Below, in pieces: positions 42,722 to 51,628 of a stretch of 64,000 nt of DNA. Source of the DNA: Penumbrarchaeum sp964445525 (GTDB lineage Archaea; Thermoplasmatota; Penumbrarchaeia; Penumbrarchaeales; Penumbrarchaeaceae). Each line of letters opens with the position of its first letter. Within the stretch, counting starts at the first letter, position 1. Both the position numbers and the translations under genes were made by a program. Below the pieces are notes generated by a model. It had not been told where the DNA came from and made no database searches. It saw only the letters and a program-made list of their open reading frames with translations. The stretch spans positions 47,974 to 111,973 of the forward strand of contig CAYULA010000005.1 in the NCBI GenBank assembly GCA_964445525.1, given 5' to 3'.

Positions 42722-44452
42722 TTACTTCGAAAGCTTTCCCTTCTTGCCGCACTTGGGGCAGGTAACGACAATGGGCCTCTTCGGTGATTTCACAACTATC
42801 TTTGCCCCGCACTTGTTGCATTTTACCACCTTGGGCTTGTAGGATTTATCCACTTCTTCTTCCTCCTCTTCCTCTTTTTCTTCTTCAGGAGGCTCCTCTT
42901 CTTCTTCCTCGTCGTCTTCAACAACAACCGCGGCCTTCTTCTTTTTCTTCTTTCTCGAAGAGGTTTTGACAGGGATCTCTTCTTCTTCCTCCTCCTCTTC
43001 TTCTTCAGGAGGCTCCTCTTCTTCTTCCTCGACAACGGGAGGCTTCTTCTTCTTGAGGACCCTTCTTCTGGAGCTTTCCTTCTTCTCCTGATTTTCTGGC
43101 TTCGATTCGACCTCGGAGATCCTCTCCTTGAGCTCCTCTATCTCCTTGTTGTGGTCCTCTATCGAGATATACCGATCCCTCTCCTCCTTGAAGGTATCTA
43201 TCTCATCCTGGAGGGAGGACCTCTCGTTCCTTAGTAGCTTCATCTCCTCTTCGATATCGGTCTCCTTGTCAAGGATCCTCTTCCTGTCTTTTTCCAAAAG
43301 CTTCTTCTCGTTTTCAATGTCCTTTCTTGTGGTGATCAGTTCGTCCTTTGTCTTGTCGAGTTCCATCTGCTCTTTCATCAGGGCATCTCTTTCCTTTTTG
43401 AGATTCTTGGACTCCTCTTTCAGCTCCTCTTCCTCCTTTGCCAGTCTGTCCTCCCAGTCCTCGAGCTTGGATTGTCCCTTCTCGTATTCCTTGAACTCCA
43501 CCCTGAACTTGTTGTATCTGTCCTGGAACTCCTCGAATTCCTTCTCGTGCTTGTCCCTCTCCTGCTGGAACTCGTCAACATCCTTCTGGTAGAGCTCTCT
43601 CTTCCTTTCCAGGGCCTCTGATTCCTTGTCTATGAGCATCCTTTCCTTCTTGATCTTGTTTTCAAGCGCCTGAAGGTCTTCCTTCTCCTTTTTGAAAGCC
43701 TCTTTTTCGTCGAACAGTTTCAGCTCTCTCTGCTCCAGTTCCTTCTTCTCCTTCTCGATGGCCTTTTTCTCATCATCGATTTCCGCCTTCTGGGCGTCGA
43801 AGGTTTCCCTCTCTTCCTCTATCTCCTTTCTCATCTTCAGGAATTGGTCCCTTTCCTTTTCCAGGTCCTTGATCTCCTTGAGAAGGTTCTCCCTCTTGTC
43901 CATTAGGTCCTTTCTCTCCCGATCAAGTTTCATTTCCCTCTTTTCAAGGGATTCCCTGTCATCCTGAATGGACAGAAGATGGGCCTTGATGTATTTCTCC
44001 ATCATGGACAGGAGGTCCTTTTCCCCGTCGATCAGGGCCGATCTCTTCTTGGTGAGGTCCTCGTAACTGGATTCGATATCGCCTTTCATCTCCATGGCTT
44101 CCTTGAGTTCCTCGCTCAATCTGTAGCCCTCGAGGTCTTCTTCCTCTTCTTCGGGAGGCTCCTCTTCTTCCTCCATCTCCTCGACAGGTTCTTCCTCCTC
44201 TTCTTCTTCATCATCTTCGATTACAACGGGGGGTTTTTTCTTTTTCTTTGATCTTGATTTTACCTCTTCCTCCTCATCCTCGAGGACGATGGTTCCACCC
44301 TTCTTCTTTGGTGTTACCACTATCTCCTCCTCATCTTCCTCTTCCTCGAACTCGACCTTTGGTTTGGTCTTGCCCTTTGATCTTTTCCTTGAACCCTTGA
44401 CCTCAACATCATCGTCATCTTCAGACCATTCTACTTTTGCCCTTCTCGGCAT
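42722..44452 (-). CDS. Coiled-coil protein with acidic tracts and C-terminal zinc ribbon
   Basis: A 576-aa protein. Residues 1-130 alternate Lys-rich and Glu-rich tracts with PPEEEEE words. Residues 130-450 are an unbroken coiled coil (KELEQRELKLFDEKEAFKKEKE and similar). Residues 450-540 repeat the basic/acidic tracts (RKKKKK, then PPEEEEEEEEEE). The end is a CNKCG...CPKCGKKG zinc ribbon. No ATPase, membrane or export signal is present. The ATG at 44452 has GAGGTGA upstream, and the longer frame to 44488 lies in the leader. It is divergent from the HerA-DUF835 fusion gene, sharing a 150-bp promoter region, so the two may work together on DNA or chromatin. That is inference. I do not recognise a named family. 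Confidence 0.75.
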   Translation of the reverse strand: MPRRAKVEWSEDDDDVEVKGSRKRSKGKTKPKVEFEEEEDEEEIVVTPKKKGGTIVLEDEEEEVKSRSKKKKKPPVVIEDDEEEEEEEPVEEMEEEEEPPEEEEEDLEGYRLSEELKEAMEMKGDIESSYEDLTKKRSALIDGEKDLLSMMEKYIKAHLLSIQDDRESLEKREMKLDRERKDLMDKRENLLKEIKDLEKERDQFLKMRKEIEEERETFDAQKAEIDDEKKAIEKEKKELEQRELKLFDEKEAFKKEKEDLQALENKIKKERMLIDKESEALERKRELYQKDVDEFQQERDKHEKEFEEFQDRYNKFRVEFKEYEKGQSKLEDWEDRLAKEEEELKEESKNLKKERDALMKEQMELDKTKDELITTRKDIENEKKLLEKDRKRILDKETDIEEEMKLLRNERSSLQDEIDTFKEERDRYISIEDHNKEIEELKERISEVESKPENQEKKESSRRRVLKKKKPPVVEEEEEEPPEEEEEEEEEEIPVKTSSRKKKKKKAAVVVEDDEEEEEEPPEEEKEEEEEEEVDKSYKPKVVKCNKCGAKIVVKSPKRPIVVTCPKCGKKGKLSK

Positions 44453-44489
44453 GTATTTCACCTCCTCGGAGGACGTGCTCACTCCCATC

Positions 44490-44502
44490 TATTTATAAAA
44501 GC
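44490..44502 (-). promoter_or_regulatory. TATA box of the coiled-coil zinc-ribbon gene
   Basis: On the - strand GCTTTTATAAATA, about 40-50 bp before ATG 44452, giving a leader that contains the GAGGTGA site. Confidence 0.5.
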
Positions 44503-44576
44503 TGATGTAACAACGGGCAATCCCCTTATATATTTTTTTTAAAGAATTATCAATATGGGTAAAATCGAAAAAATGG

Positions 44577-44585
44577 ATATATTTT
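44577..44585 (+). promoter_or_regulatory. TATA box of the HerA-DUF835 fusion gene
   Basis: ATATATTTT lies about 23-27 bp before ATG 44604, predicting a leaderless transcript. A second, weaker TATA-like run (TTATATATTTT) lies at about 44527-44537. Confidence 0.45.
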
Positions 44586-44603
44586 CCATCTTCATCAAAT
44601 TCT

Positions 44604-47600
44604 ATGCCGACGGAAAATGATTTGTCGTCATTCGCCATTGACCTTTTCGAAACAGGGCCCGGAAGGATGCACATGGACGACAGACAAGCGGAGGATCCTG
44701 AACCCAGGTCCGAGGGTGCAGGCGAAGGAATCAGGGACCAGTGGAAGGTTGAACTGGAGGAGGAAGGAGTACTATCCGTAAGAACCCCCCTGGTGCCGTT
44801 GATAGACGAAAAGGACAGGTACATCGTACTGGGAAGGAGCTCATCCGCCCACAAGAAGTGGAGAAGGAAGGGATGCCTGGAGATCGGAGCCGTGGGAGAA
44901 CATCAGGAAACCGGTAATGATCTTTTTGGAAAGAAGGTTTATCTCGATGCCGCCTTCCCGCACATAATATTCATATGCGGAAAGAGGGGAAGCGGAAAAT
45001 CATACACACTGGGTATATTCGCAGAGGAGCTCATGAGGTCAGCGATCGGTGTGGGAGTGATAATGATCGATCCCATTGGTATCTTCTGGTCGCTAAAGGA
45101 AGAGAACAGGACCATGAGAGAGAAAAAGATACTTGAGAGGTGGGGCCTCGAACCGCATTCATTCCCCGAAGTCAAGGTGCTCATCCCCGAGGGATCGGTC
45201 GGACACACCTCCGGGGTAACCGACGGCATCTTTTCCATCGGCGTCGGTGAGATGGCAGCTGAGGACTGGTGTCAGGTTTTCGACGTTGACAGGTTCAAGA
45301 CACAGGGGCTTTTGATCGGTTCGGCAATAGAACAGGTCAGAAAGGGATACGATTCGGTGAACGAGGGCAGAATAGAGCATATCCCGGGAAGGAACGGAAC
45401 ATATTCCATAGGTGATATCATCCAGTGCATAGAGACATCACTCGTACTCACCTCCAAGACCGGTGGGTTCACCGTACAAACCAGAAGATCGATAATCGCC
45501 AGGTTCAACGCAGCTGCGGGCTGGGGAATCTTCAGTGTGGAGGGGACCCCTCTAAGAGAAATCACATCCTCCAACAGGGCCACCGTTCTCGATGTCTCCG
45601 ATCCCAGGCTGGGAGACGAGAAACGAAGTCTCATTACCGGTGTGATTGCAAGGAAGATACTCTCTGCAAGGATACACTCTGCAAGGATCGAGGAAAGGGA
45701 CACCTACGACGAATTGGATCCGGACCTGATACCCGTTACGTGGCTTCTGATAGACGAGGCTCACGTGATCCTTCCCCATAAAGGACAAACACCCGCAACG
45801 GAGGCTCTTGTGGAATATGCCAAGCAGGGAAGAAGACCCGGATGCGCACTGGTCCTTGCGACACAGAGGCCAGCATCAACATCGGACGAGATACTCTCCC
45901 AGGTGGATCTCCTGATCGGTCACAACCTGGCATTGGAAGATGACATGACAGCCTTGAGAAGAAGGGTTCCTGCAAAATTACCATCCGAGTTCGCCAATTC
46001 CGATTTCATCAGGGCGATCCCTGTGGGAACCGCCATCATGGCGGATCAGAGAACACAACAGAGATCGTTTCTGCTGAAACTCAGGCCGAGGTTCTCCCAC
46101 CATGCGGGATCATCGGCAATGCCCAAGGCTTTCATAGAAAAGGTACAGAAACCTGCCCGACCGGTTCCGATATCCGGTTCCTATGACAAAGCACACGATC
46201 CTTCAAAGGTGAACGAACCGACTCCGGTACCGGAAAAGGAACCCGAACGAGAAGAAAGATCCCGGGAATTCGGACTGGCCCCGGGCCAATCGATAATGGT
46301 TAGGGATGAGTCCAAGGAATTGATGGTGCAGGTCCTGGATTCAGCGGAAAAAGGACTTCCATGCATACTGTTTTCGAGGATGCCCCCTAAACACTATCCT
46401 ATCGGGAGCTCCCTGAATATCGAGAGGTCCTTCTGGCTCTCATCCACACCTGGAGATGACGTGATAGCTCCGACGGCACTGCAACAGATATCCATGGAGA
46501 CGGATTCTTTCCTTTCGGAACGGGAGGACGGGATGGTCATAATGGATGGTCTGGATTTCATGGTGGCCAACAACGGCAGGGAGCCGGTGAAAAGGCTTCT
46601 CGAGGTCATTCACGAGAAGGTGATAGTATCCGGCGGAACCCTGGTTTTCAGGGTTGACAGCGGCATGGAGGACGAACTGGCGGAACTCATGGCCAAGGAG
46701 GCTGACAGAATAATCCAGGACCGGACGAAGCAGGAATCCGGTAAAGAGGAATCCGAAGGAAAGATTAAGCCAGAGGCTCCGGCAATCCCCGGAGAGGGAT
46801 CCCTCGACAGGTCCGATCTGCAATGGATGTGCAGGGTGATGGGGATACCAGAAGAAGGAACCGATTCGGATCTCCTGGCCAGAATTCTGGAACAGAGCGA
46901 GGAAGGCGAACGAATAAAAAAAGAGCAGGTCGGAAAGGAGGACAGGCTGAAATCCTTGATGGAATCCGCCAAACAAGCCAGAGAGGAAAACGAGAACCTG
47001 CTGAAAAAGATCGATTCCCTGGAAAGCAAGCTAGAGGGCAAGACAAAAAAGAGAAAGAAGAGAAAGGGCAGGGGTATGGTCCTTGAATGGGAGGGAAGGA
47101 AGGATCATCCCGATGTGGAAAAGTTGGTGAAAGAGGTCCAGAAGGTTAGAGAAGAGGTCGAAGGCTCAAAATCGGTAAAATATTCAACGGATCCGGCCCT
47201 GATCGAACTCCTCAGGAGGATGGAGGAGGAGAGAAAGGAGAACATAAAGAGATTGGCTCTGATGGAAGAGGTACTGAGAGAGGAGCTGGAGGAGATCAGA
47301 AAGGGACTGAAAGAAAGCAAGGAACCTTCAATAGAAATTCAGATGGAGAAACCATCAACCAAAAAACTTTCGGCACCCGGGAAGAAGGAACTTCCCCCGT
47401 CAAGAAAACCGATAAAGAAACATAAGAAAAAGGTACTGAAAAAAGGAAAAACAGCGGTAGCGATCATTCCCAAAGTAGGTAAGCGATCGGCCCTCGATTC
47501 GGCAAGGAAGACAATCAAGAGAACGCTTTTCAGAGGGCCCAGGGAAAGGGTGGATGCGGTCGTGCCTGTTTATCTGCCGCTGTATCGCTTTCTCATAGGC

Positions 47601-48221
47601 TACAAGGGTAATATCTTCAGGGGGAGAAAGGAGGGGGACCTCTACATCGACGGTATCCTCGGAGAGGTAATTTGCGGGGACCGGGGTGACCTTAAAAGGT
47701 CAAAAGGCCTTCCACAGCTCCTCAAGATGACCGATATGGAAACAAGGATCTACCGGGGAATAGGCGGTTCCAGAAAAGAGGACCTTCAGATATCAAAAAA
47801 AGCTGGATTACCCCTGAAAGATACAAGAAGAGCTCTTACATCCCTCAACAAAAAAGGCATAGTCAGATCAACCGCCATAGAGGGCGACATCAAGATATTC
47901 TCTCTTTCGGATGATATATATATTCCGAGAAAAGCCTGGTGCAAGGATCCCGACCTGGCTCCAAAAAAGGTTGAAGGAATAGAGGAACCAATGGGAGAGC
48001 CGTCCTATACGAGCCGGGAAGTGGAGAAACTGATAGGCCTGCTATCGGATGATATCGTGATCAAACAGGTAGATACGGTAATGTATCCTTATTATATCGC
48101 AATAATAGTGGGGGAGGGAAGGGAAAGATATGTTGCCATTGACGGGGTTTCCGGCAAGATCGACGAGGATCTGTCCCCGTCTTTGGATGATGTTATGAAA
48201 AAAATGAAAGAAGAAGGGTAA
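44604..48221 (+). CDS. HerA/DUF87-type ATPase fused to DUF835, coiled coil and winged helix
   Basis: A 1205-aa multidomain protein. Residues 85-520 are a HerA/FtsK-class ATPase with Walker A GKRGSGKS (126-133), Walker B WLLIDEAH (380-387) and LVLATQRPAS with the conserved Gln421, plus the DUF87-type SQVDLLIGHNL segment. Residues about 560-710 match archaeal DUF835 (CILFSRMPPKHYP, then MVIMDGLDFMVANNG). A Lys/Glu coiled coil spans about 780-920, followed by a basic linker. Near residue 1045-1090 is a winged helix (METRIYRGIGGSRKEDLQISKKAGLPLKDTRRALTSL). HerA ATPases pump or open DNA, usually with nuclease NurA, but none is encoded nearby. DUF835 has unknown function. Residue counts in the second half are approximate. 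Confidence 0.85.
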   Translation: MPTENDLSSFAIDLFETGPGRMHMDDRQAEDPEPRSEGAGEGIRDQWKVELEEEGVLSVRTPLVPLIDEKDRYIVLGRSSSAHKKWRRKGCLEIGAVGEHQETGNDLFGKKVYLDAAFPHIIFICGKRGSGKSYTLGIFAEELMRSAIGVGVIMIDPIGIFWSLKEENRTMREKKILERWGLEPHSFPEVKVLIPEGSVGHTSGVTDGIFSIGVGEMAAEDWCQVFDVDRFKTQGLLIGSAIEQVRKGYDSVNEGRIEHIPGRNGTYSIGDIIQCIETSLVLTSKTGGFTVQTRRSIIARFNAAAGWGIFSVEGTPLREITSSNRATVLDVSDPRLGDEKRSLITGVIARKILSARIHSARIEERDTYDELDPDLIPVTWLLIDEAHVILPHKGQTPATEALVEYAKQGRRPGCALVLATQRPASTSDEILSQVDLLIGHNLALEDDMTALRRRVPAKLPSEFANSDFIRAIPVGTAIMADQRTQQRSFLLKLRPRFSHHAGSSAMPKAFIEKVQKPARPVPISGSYDKAHDPSKVNEPTPVPEKEPEREERSREFGLAPGQSIMVRDESKELMVQVLDSAEKGLPCILFSRMPPKHYPIGSSLNIERSFWLSSTPGDDVIAPTALQQISMETDSFLSEREDGMVIMDGLDFMVANNGREPVKRLLEVIHEKVIVSGGTLVFRVDSGMEDELAELMAKEADRIIQDRTKQESGKEESEGKIKPEAPAIPGEGSLDRSDLQWMCRVMGIPEEGTDSDLLARILEQSEEGERIKKEQVGKEDRLKSLMESAKQAREENENLLKKIDSLESKLEGKTKKRKKRKGRGMVLEWEGRKDHPDVEKLVKEVQKVREEVEGSKSVKYSTDPALIELLRRMEEERKENIKRLALMEEVLREELEEIRKGLKESKEPSIEIQMEKPSTKKLSAPGKKELPPSRKPIKKHKKKVLKKGKTAVAIIPKVGKRSALDSARKTIKRTLFRGPRERVDAVVPVYLPLYRFLIGYKGNIFRGRKEGDLYIDGILGEVICGDRGDLKRSKGLPQLLKMTDMETRIYRGIGGSRKEDLQISKKAGLPLKDTRRALTSLNKKGIVRSTAIEGDIKIFSLSDDIYIPRKAWCKDPDLAPKKVEGIEEPMGEPSYTSREVEKLIGLLSDDIVIKQVDTVMYPYYIAIIVGEGRERYVAIDGVSGKIDEDLSPSLDDVMKKMKEEG

Positions 48222-48281
48222 GCCACCCAAAAGGTTTTATTGGAAAAATGGCTGGTCCTTGCGTTCGGTTGGTGAGATCAC

Positions 48282-49193
48282 TTGGCAAAGAGAAGGATGG
48301 TAAGACAGGAAGCCGAAGAAGAGGAGGAGGAACGGGAGGAGGAAACAAAGAAGCCAGCCTTCAAGCCGCCGGAATTCGACGAGACAGAGTTTCTCCAGAC
48401 CGAGAACAGATCGGCCAAGTTGATCTACATCTCGCTTGGAACCGCTTTCGCAGCGGGAATAGTGACTTTCGGAATCATGACCGCCCTGCACATGCTTGAA
48501 CTGGGAGGGGAATTTACAATTCCGATCGTCATACCTGTTCTCTTTGCCGGAGTCGCTGTCTATCTCTTCGGGAGGTTCGGGATAGATGTTCGAAACCTGG
48601 AATGGAAGAAGTGGCTCGAGAACGGGGTGATGTATGTTGTTGCCTGGTTCGCTGTATGGCTTGTTTCCATGAATCCACCATTTTCCGATTTCGCCGATCC
48701 AACTGTATCCGAACCCCTTATGGAGATTGAGGTAGCCTCTGGACAGAAGTTCTACTATCTTAAAGACAGGATGTTCGTTGACGAGGACGAACAGGATTTC
48801 TCCTCCATATCCGAACTCGAGGATGTTGCGGGGATGAAGGTTTATGCTACCATCACCGATAACTGGAACCTCAAATCCGTGGATATCAGCCTTGAATATT
48901 CCCAGGATGGGAAGACCATCAAGATCGATGAGGGTGAGATGCTCAATCTTACGATAAGGGAAGCTGAAGAGAACCTCGACGTTCCCAAGAATGTCTCCAA
49001 TGCCGTGGATGACCAGTGGCTCATAAGCGATGACGATGTGAGAGAGGAATACATGTATGTGGTATCCATGGTCTTCGACAATCAGACGGCACTGGACCTT
49101 TCGGAGGGTGTCGCCTTCAGATTAATCTTCAACGCAGAGGACAACAGGGGCAACGAGGTCAGAAAGGAGCTCCCATTCAGGATCCATTCCTGA
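48282..49193 (+). CDS. Membrane protein with acidic N-terminal tail, unknown function
   Basis: A 303-aa protein. It starts with a short basic then very acidic tail (EEEEEEREEE), followed by three hydrophobic helices (about 45-67, 75-97 and 108-127) and a soluble beta-rich domain of about 170 residues that is probably extracellular (YYLKDRMFVDEDEQD...). The start is TTG 48282 behind GGTGA. ATG 48297 is five codons in and lacks a spaced site. It follows the HerA fusion by 60 bp and precedes a transglutaminase protein that has a similar acidic tail. No family is recognised. Confidence 0.7.
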   Translation: MAKRRMVRQEAEEEEEEREEETKKPAFKPPEFDETEFLQTENRSAKLIYISLGTAFAAGIVTFGIMTALHMLELGGEFTIPIVIPVLFAGVAVYLFGRFGIDVRNLEWKKWLENGVMYVVAWFAVWLVSMNPPFSDFADPTVSEPLMEIEVASGQKFYYLKDRMFVDEDEQDFSSISELEDVAGMKVYATITDNWNLKSVDISLEYSQDGKTIKIDEGEMLNLTIREAEENLDVPKNVSNAVDDQWLISDDDVREEYMYVVSMVFDNQTALDLSEGVAFRLIFNAEDNRGNEVRKELPFRIHS

Positions 49194-49540
49194 TTATTTA
49201 CTAAAAATATTGAAAGGCCGGGTCAATGTGTGGAGGGACGACCCAACCTTTCCTGCAACGGGTGTCCGTACGGAGACGTGATTTTTTAGGATTTCAGGGT
49301 TCCCCACTGCAATAATGAATTGCAATTTGTTTGATCAAAAGCTTTCCGGTACATTTTCGGTATGGTTTTTTATCATTTTTTTAAGGTATAGTATGTAGCA
49401 GCAAAACAAGAATAATAAAAAATAACTGATCCTGATGGATCCTAACTCTTTTTTGATAGTTTCTGGCCAAAAAATAAATACCTAAGTCATTCCTGGATAC
49501 AGTCAGCATCACACATAAAGATTTCTCAGGCAGTGATATC
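49194..49540. other. Intergenic region with several inverted repeats
   Basis: About 347 bp without a gene. It contains an interrupted inverted repeat GAAAGG-GGGTC / GACCC-CCTTTC at about 49213-49257, a palindrome TCCGTACGGA at 49265-49274 followed by a T-run (possible terminator of the upstream gene), a TGCAAT / ATTGCA inverted repeat at 49308-49324, and an AAATAAATA TATA-like box near 49473 for the next gene. Confidence 0.5.
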
Positions 49541-51097
49541 ATGGCAGGCAGAAAGGCATCTAAACTGGTTATCGACGATGATGAAGATGAATGGGACGAG
49601 TGGGAGGAGGAGGAAGAAGACGATATCATCGATGACGAGGAGGATGAGGACCTGGAAGAAGATGAGGAGGAGAGGCCCTCAAAAAGAAAGAAAAGGTCCG
49701 CTTCCGCAGGTAAAAGGAAGAAGAGACCCTCATCACCTTTCAGGGATGCCATGGAGAATCCGGGTCTGAAATGGACCGCAAGGATCCTCATCACGCTGTT
49801 TGTCGTTTTCCTGCTATTTGCACCTCTGGAGCCTCTCAGGAATCTCAGAGAGGCCTCGGGTGTGGATTCCCTGAAGAATCTCATGAGGCCTTACAGGACC
49901 TTCCCCGAGTGGGTTGAAGTGACAATGGAGGTTTCCTTTGATATGAGCGTGAAGTACGGGGCAGCCGACGAGATAGACATTCAGGTTGCAAGCCCTTTCG
50001 ATATTCCGCTCGAACCCGATACCGGAAACAGATCATTCATTGTCCAGGACGTTGAAGACATCATCATGACCCCGGAGCCCACAAGAAGACTCCATGATTT
50101 CAACAAGGAGTTCAACTCAATATCCGGCTGGGAACTGAGCAACGTGGTCCCGGCCAATTATCAGTTCAAATCCATCTACGAGATGAAGCTCTACACCCAC
50201 GAATGGAAGATCACGGATGAGGAATCGGGAACGATCGACGAAATTCCTCAGGTCTACAAGGATAGATACCTTGGCGACGACTGGCCCGTTTTTTTCGGTG
50301 ACACCTTCAAGGACGACGACGGGGACGGAAAGCCTGACATCTACAGGTATCAGCCCTCCGATCCTCAAATATCTTTCATTGCCCAATCCGTCACCAGGAA
50401 TGAGGATACGGTGTTCGGAAAGGTAAGGGCCATCTACGAGTGGATCGTGGACCATTTCAACTACACCACTCCGGAACAGAGGATAAGGGACTCCCAGGTC
50501 TATTTCGATCTTCCCAAATGGCCCACCGCATGCATTCAGGACTGGTACGGAGATTGCGACGACCAGTCATTGCTGATGGCTTCTCTCTGCAGATCCCTTG
50601 GCATACCTGCATGGCTGGAGATCGGCTACCTCTACGATCAGGTAAAAGATGAGTGGGGAGGCCACGGCTGGTTCAATGTGGTTATACCCGTCAAGAACCA
50701 GGATACTCCATACGTGGTGGCCCCGATAGATCCGGTCAATAACGAGTTCCTGTTCAGGGATCCATTCCGAATCACGGACTGGATAGACAACGGAAGCTAC
50801 ATAGTGGATGAGAGCGGAAGGACACTCTACAACCTGGATGATTACTACAATTTCTTCTCTTTGAAAAGACCCTCATTCGTGGAAGTTGACATATCCTCTG
50901 AATTCAGAAGCGTCAGCTACGAGGAGCACGGTTCCATAAAAAAATATGTTGACCAGAAGATAGAACCTGGCAATCTCCAGGGAACGGAGCAGGGAATACC
51001 CGAACTCCCCGCCCCGAATCCTCTGATAATTATTCCCCTTCTTCTGATATTCATTGCCGTTCCGGCAAGGAGATACTTCTTGAAGAGGTCCTCCTGA
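49541..51097 (+). CDS. Membrane-anchored transglutaminase-like protein
   Basis: A 518-aa protein. The first 65 residues are a cytoplasmic tail of runs of Asp/Glu and then Lys/Arg. A helix spans about 83-98. The extracellular part carries a transglutaminase-like cysteine peptidase core with Cys in WYGDCDDQSLLMASLCRSLGIPA, His in GGHGWFNVV and Asp in VAPIDPVN, the full catalytic triad. A second hydrophobic helix near the C-terminus (PLIIIPLLLIFIAVPA) followed by RRYFLKRSS anchors the other end. Archaeal proteins of this type are thought to process or cross-link surface proteins. An internal DDDGDGKPD looks like a calcium-binding loop. Confidence 0.82.
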   Translation: MAGRKASKLVIDDDEDEWDEWEEEEEDDIIDDEEDEDLEEDEEERPSKRKKRSASAGKRKKRPSSPFRDAMENPGLKWTARILITLFVVFLLFAPLEPLRNLREASGVDSLKNLMRPYRTFPEWVEVTMEVSFDMSVKYGAADEIDIQVASPFDIPLEPDTGNRSFIVQDVEDIIMTPEPTRRLHDFNKEFNSISGWELSNVVPANYQFKSIYEMKLYTHEWKITDEESGTIDEIPQVYKDRYLGDDWPVFFGDTFKDDDGDGKPDIYRYQPSDPQISFIAQSVTRNEDTVFGKVRAIYEWIVDHFNYTTPEQRIRDSQVYFDLPKWPTACIQDWYGDCDDQSLLMASLCRSLGIPAWLEIGYLYDQVKDEWGGHGWFNVVIPVKNQDTPYVVAPIDPVNNEFLFRDPFRITDWIDNGSYIVDESGRTLYNLDDYYNFFSLKRPSFVEVDISSEFRSVSYEEHGSIKKYVDQKIEPGNLQGTEQGIPELPAPNPLIIIPLLLIFIAVPARRYFLKRSS

Positions 51098-51133
51098 CGG
51101 GGAAATTTTAATCACTTGGTCCCATTAAAGGAC

Positions 51134-51628
51134 ATGGAACACAGGCTAGAGCTCGATGGATGGAAGAGCGCGATCAGGTTCTCCGCCTGCCACATGCTTC
51201 TTCGGCACGATAAATGCTCGAGGCTTCATGGGCACTCCTATTGCATTCATCTAAAGGTGCACGGAACCATCGATGAGAACAACATGGTGGTGGATTTCGG
51301 AAGGATCAAGGATTGTTTGAGGAATTTCGCAAAGGATCTCGACCACATGACACTTGTTCCCACGAAAAACGATGATATCAAAATCATTGAAAATGAGAGA
51401 GAGGCAACGGTCATGGTTGACATGTGCGGAAAGAGATACACATTCCCGCTGGGGGATGTCAAGTTTCTCCCCATACCGACCACAACCGTGGAGGAGATGT
51501 CAAAATATCTTCTCGGGAGGCTCCTTGATGAGTTCGATTTCCCTTCCACCATAATCAGGGTGGAACTTGGTATGGATGAAGGAATGGGTCAAGGTGCGTG
51601 GGCCTCGGTGAATCTCGGGGGAGAATGA
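51134..51628 (+). CDS. queD: 6-carboxy-tetrahydropterin synthase
   Basis: A 164-aa QueD/PTPS-family enzyme, which turns dihydroneopterin triphosphate into 6-carboxy-tetrahydropterin, the first dedicated step of the deazaguanine route. Zinc ligands are the histidines in FSACHML and LHGHSYCI. The active-site region VDFGRIKDCLRN and LDHMTLVPTKN and the final VELGMDEGMGQGA with its Glu are present. The ATG 51134 is preferred over an upstream TTG. The upstream TTTTAAT could serve as TATA box for a leaderless RNA. Its stop overlaps the queC start. Confidence 0.9.
   Translation: MEHRLELDGWKSAIRFSACHMLLRHDKCSRLHGHSYCIHLKVHGTIDENNMVVDFGRIKDCLRNFAKDLDHMTLVPTKNDDIKIIENEREATVMVDMCGKRYTFPLGDVKFLPIPTTTVEEMSKYLLGRLLDEFDFPSTIIRVELGMDEGMGQGAWASVNLGGE

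Noticed and set aside
43128..43592. Ser-rich frame opposite the coiled-coil zinc-ribbon gene
   Set aside because: Same antisense effect of a charged coiled coil.
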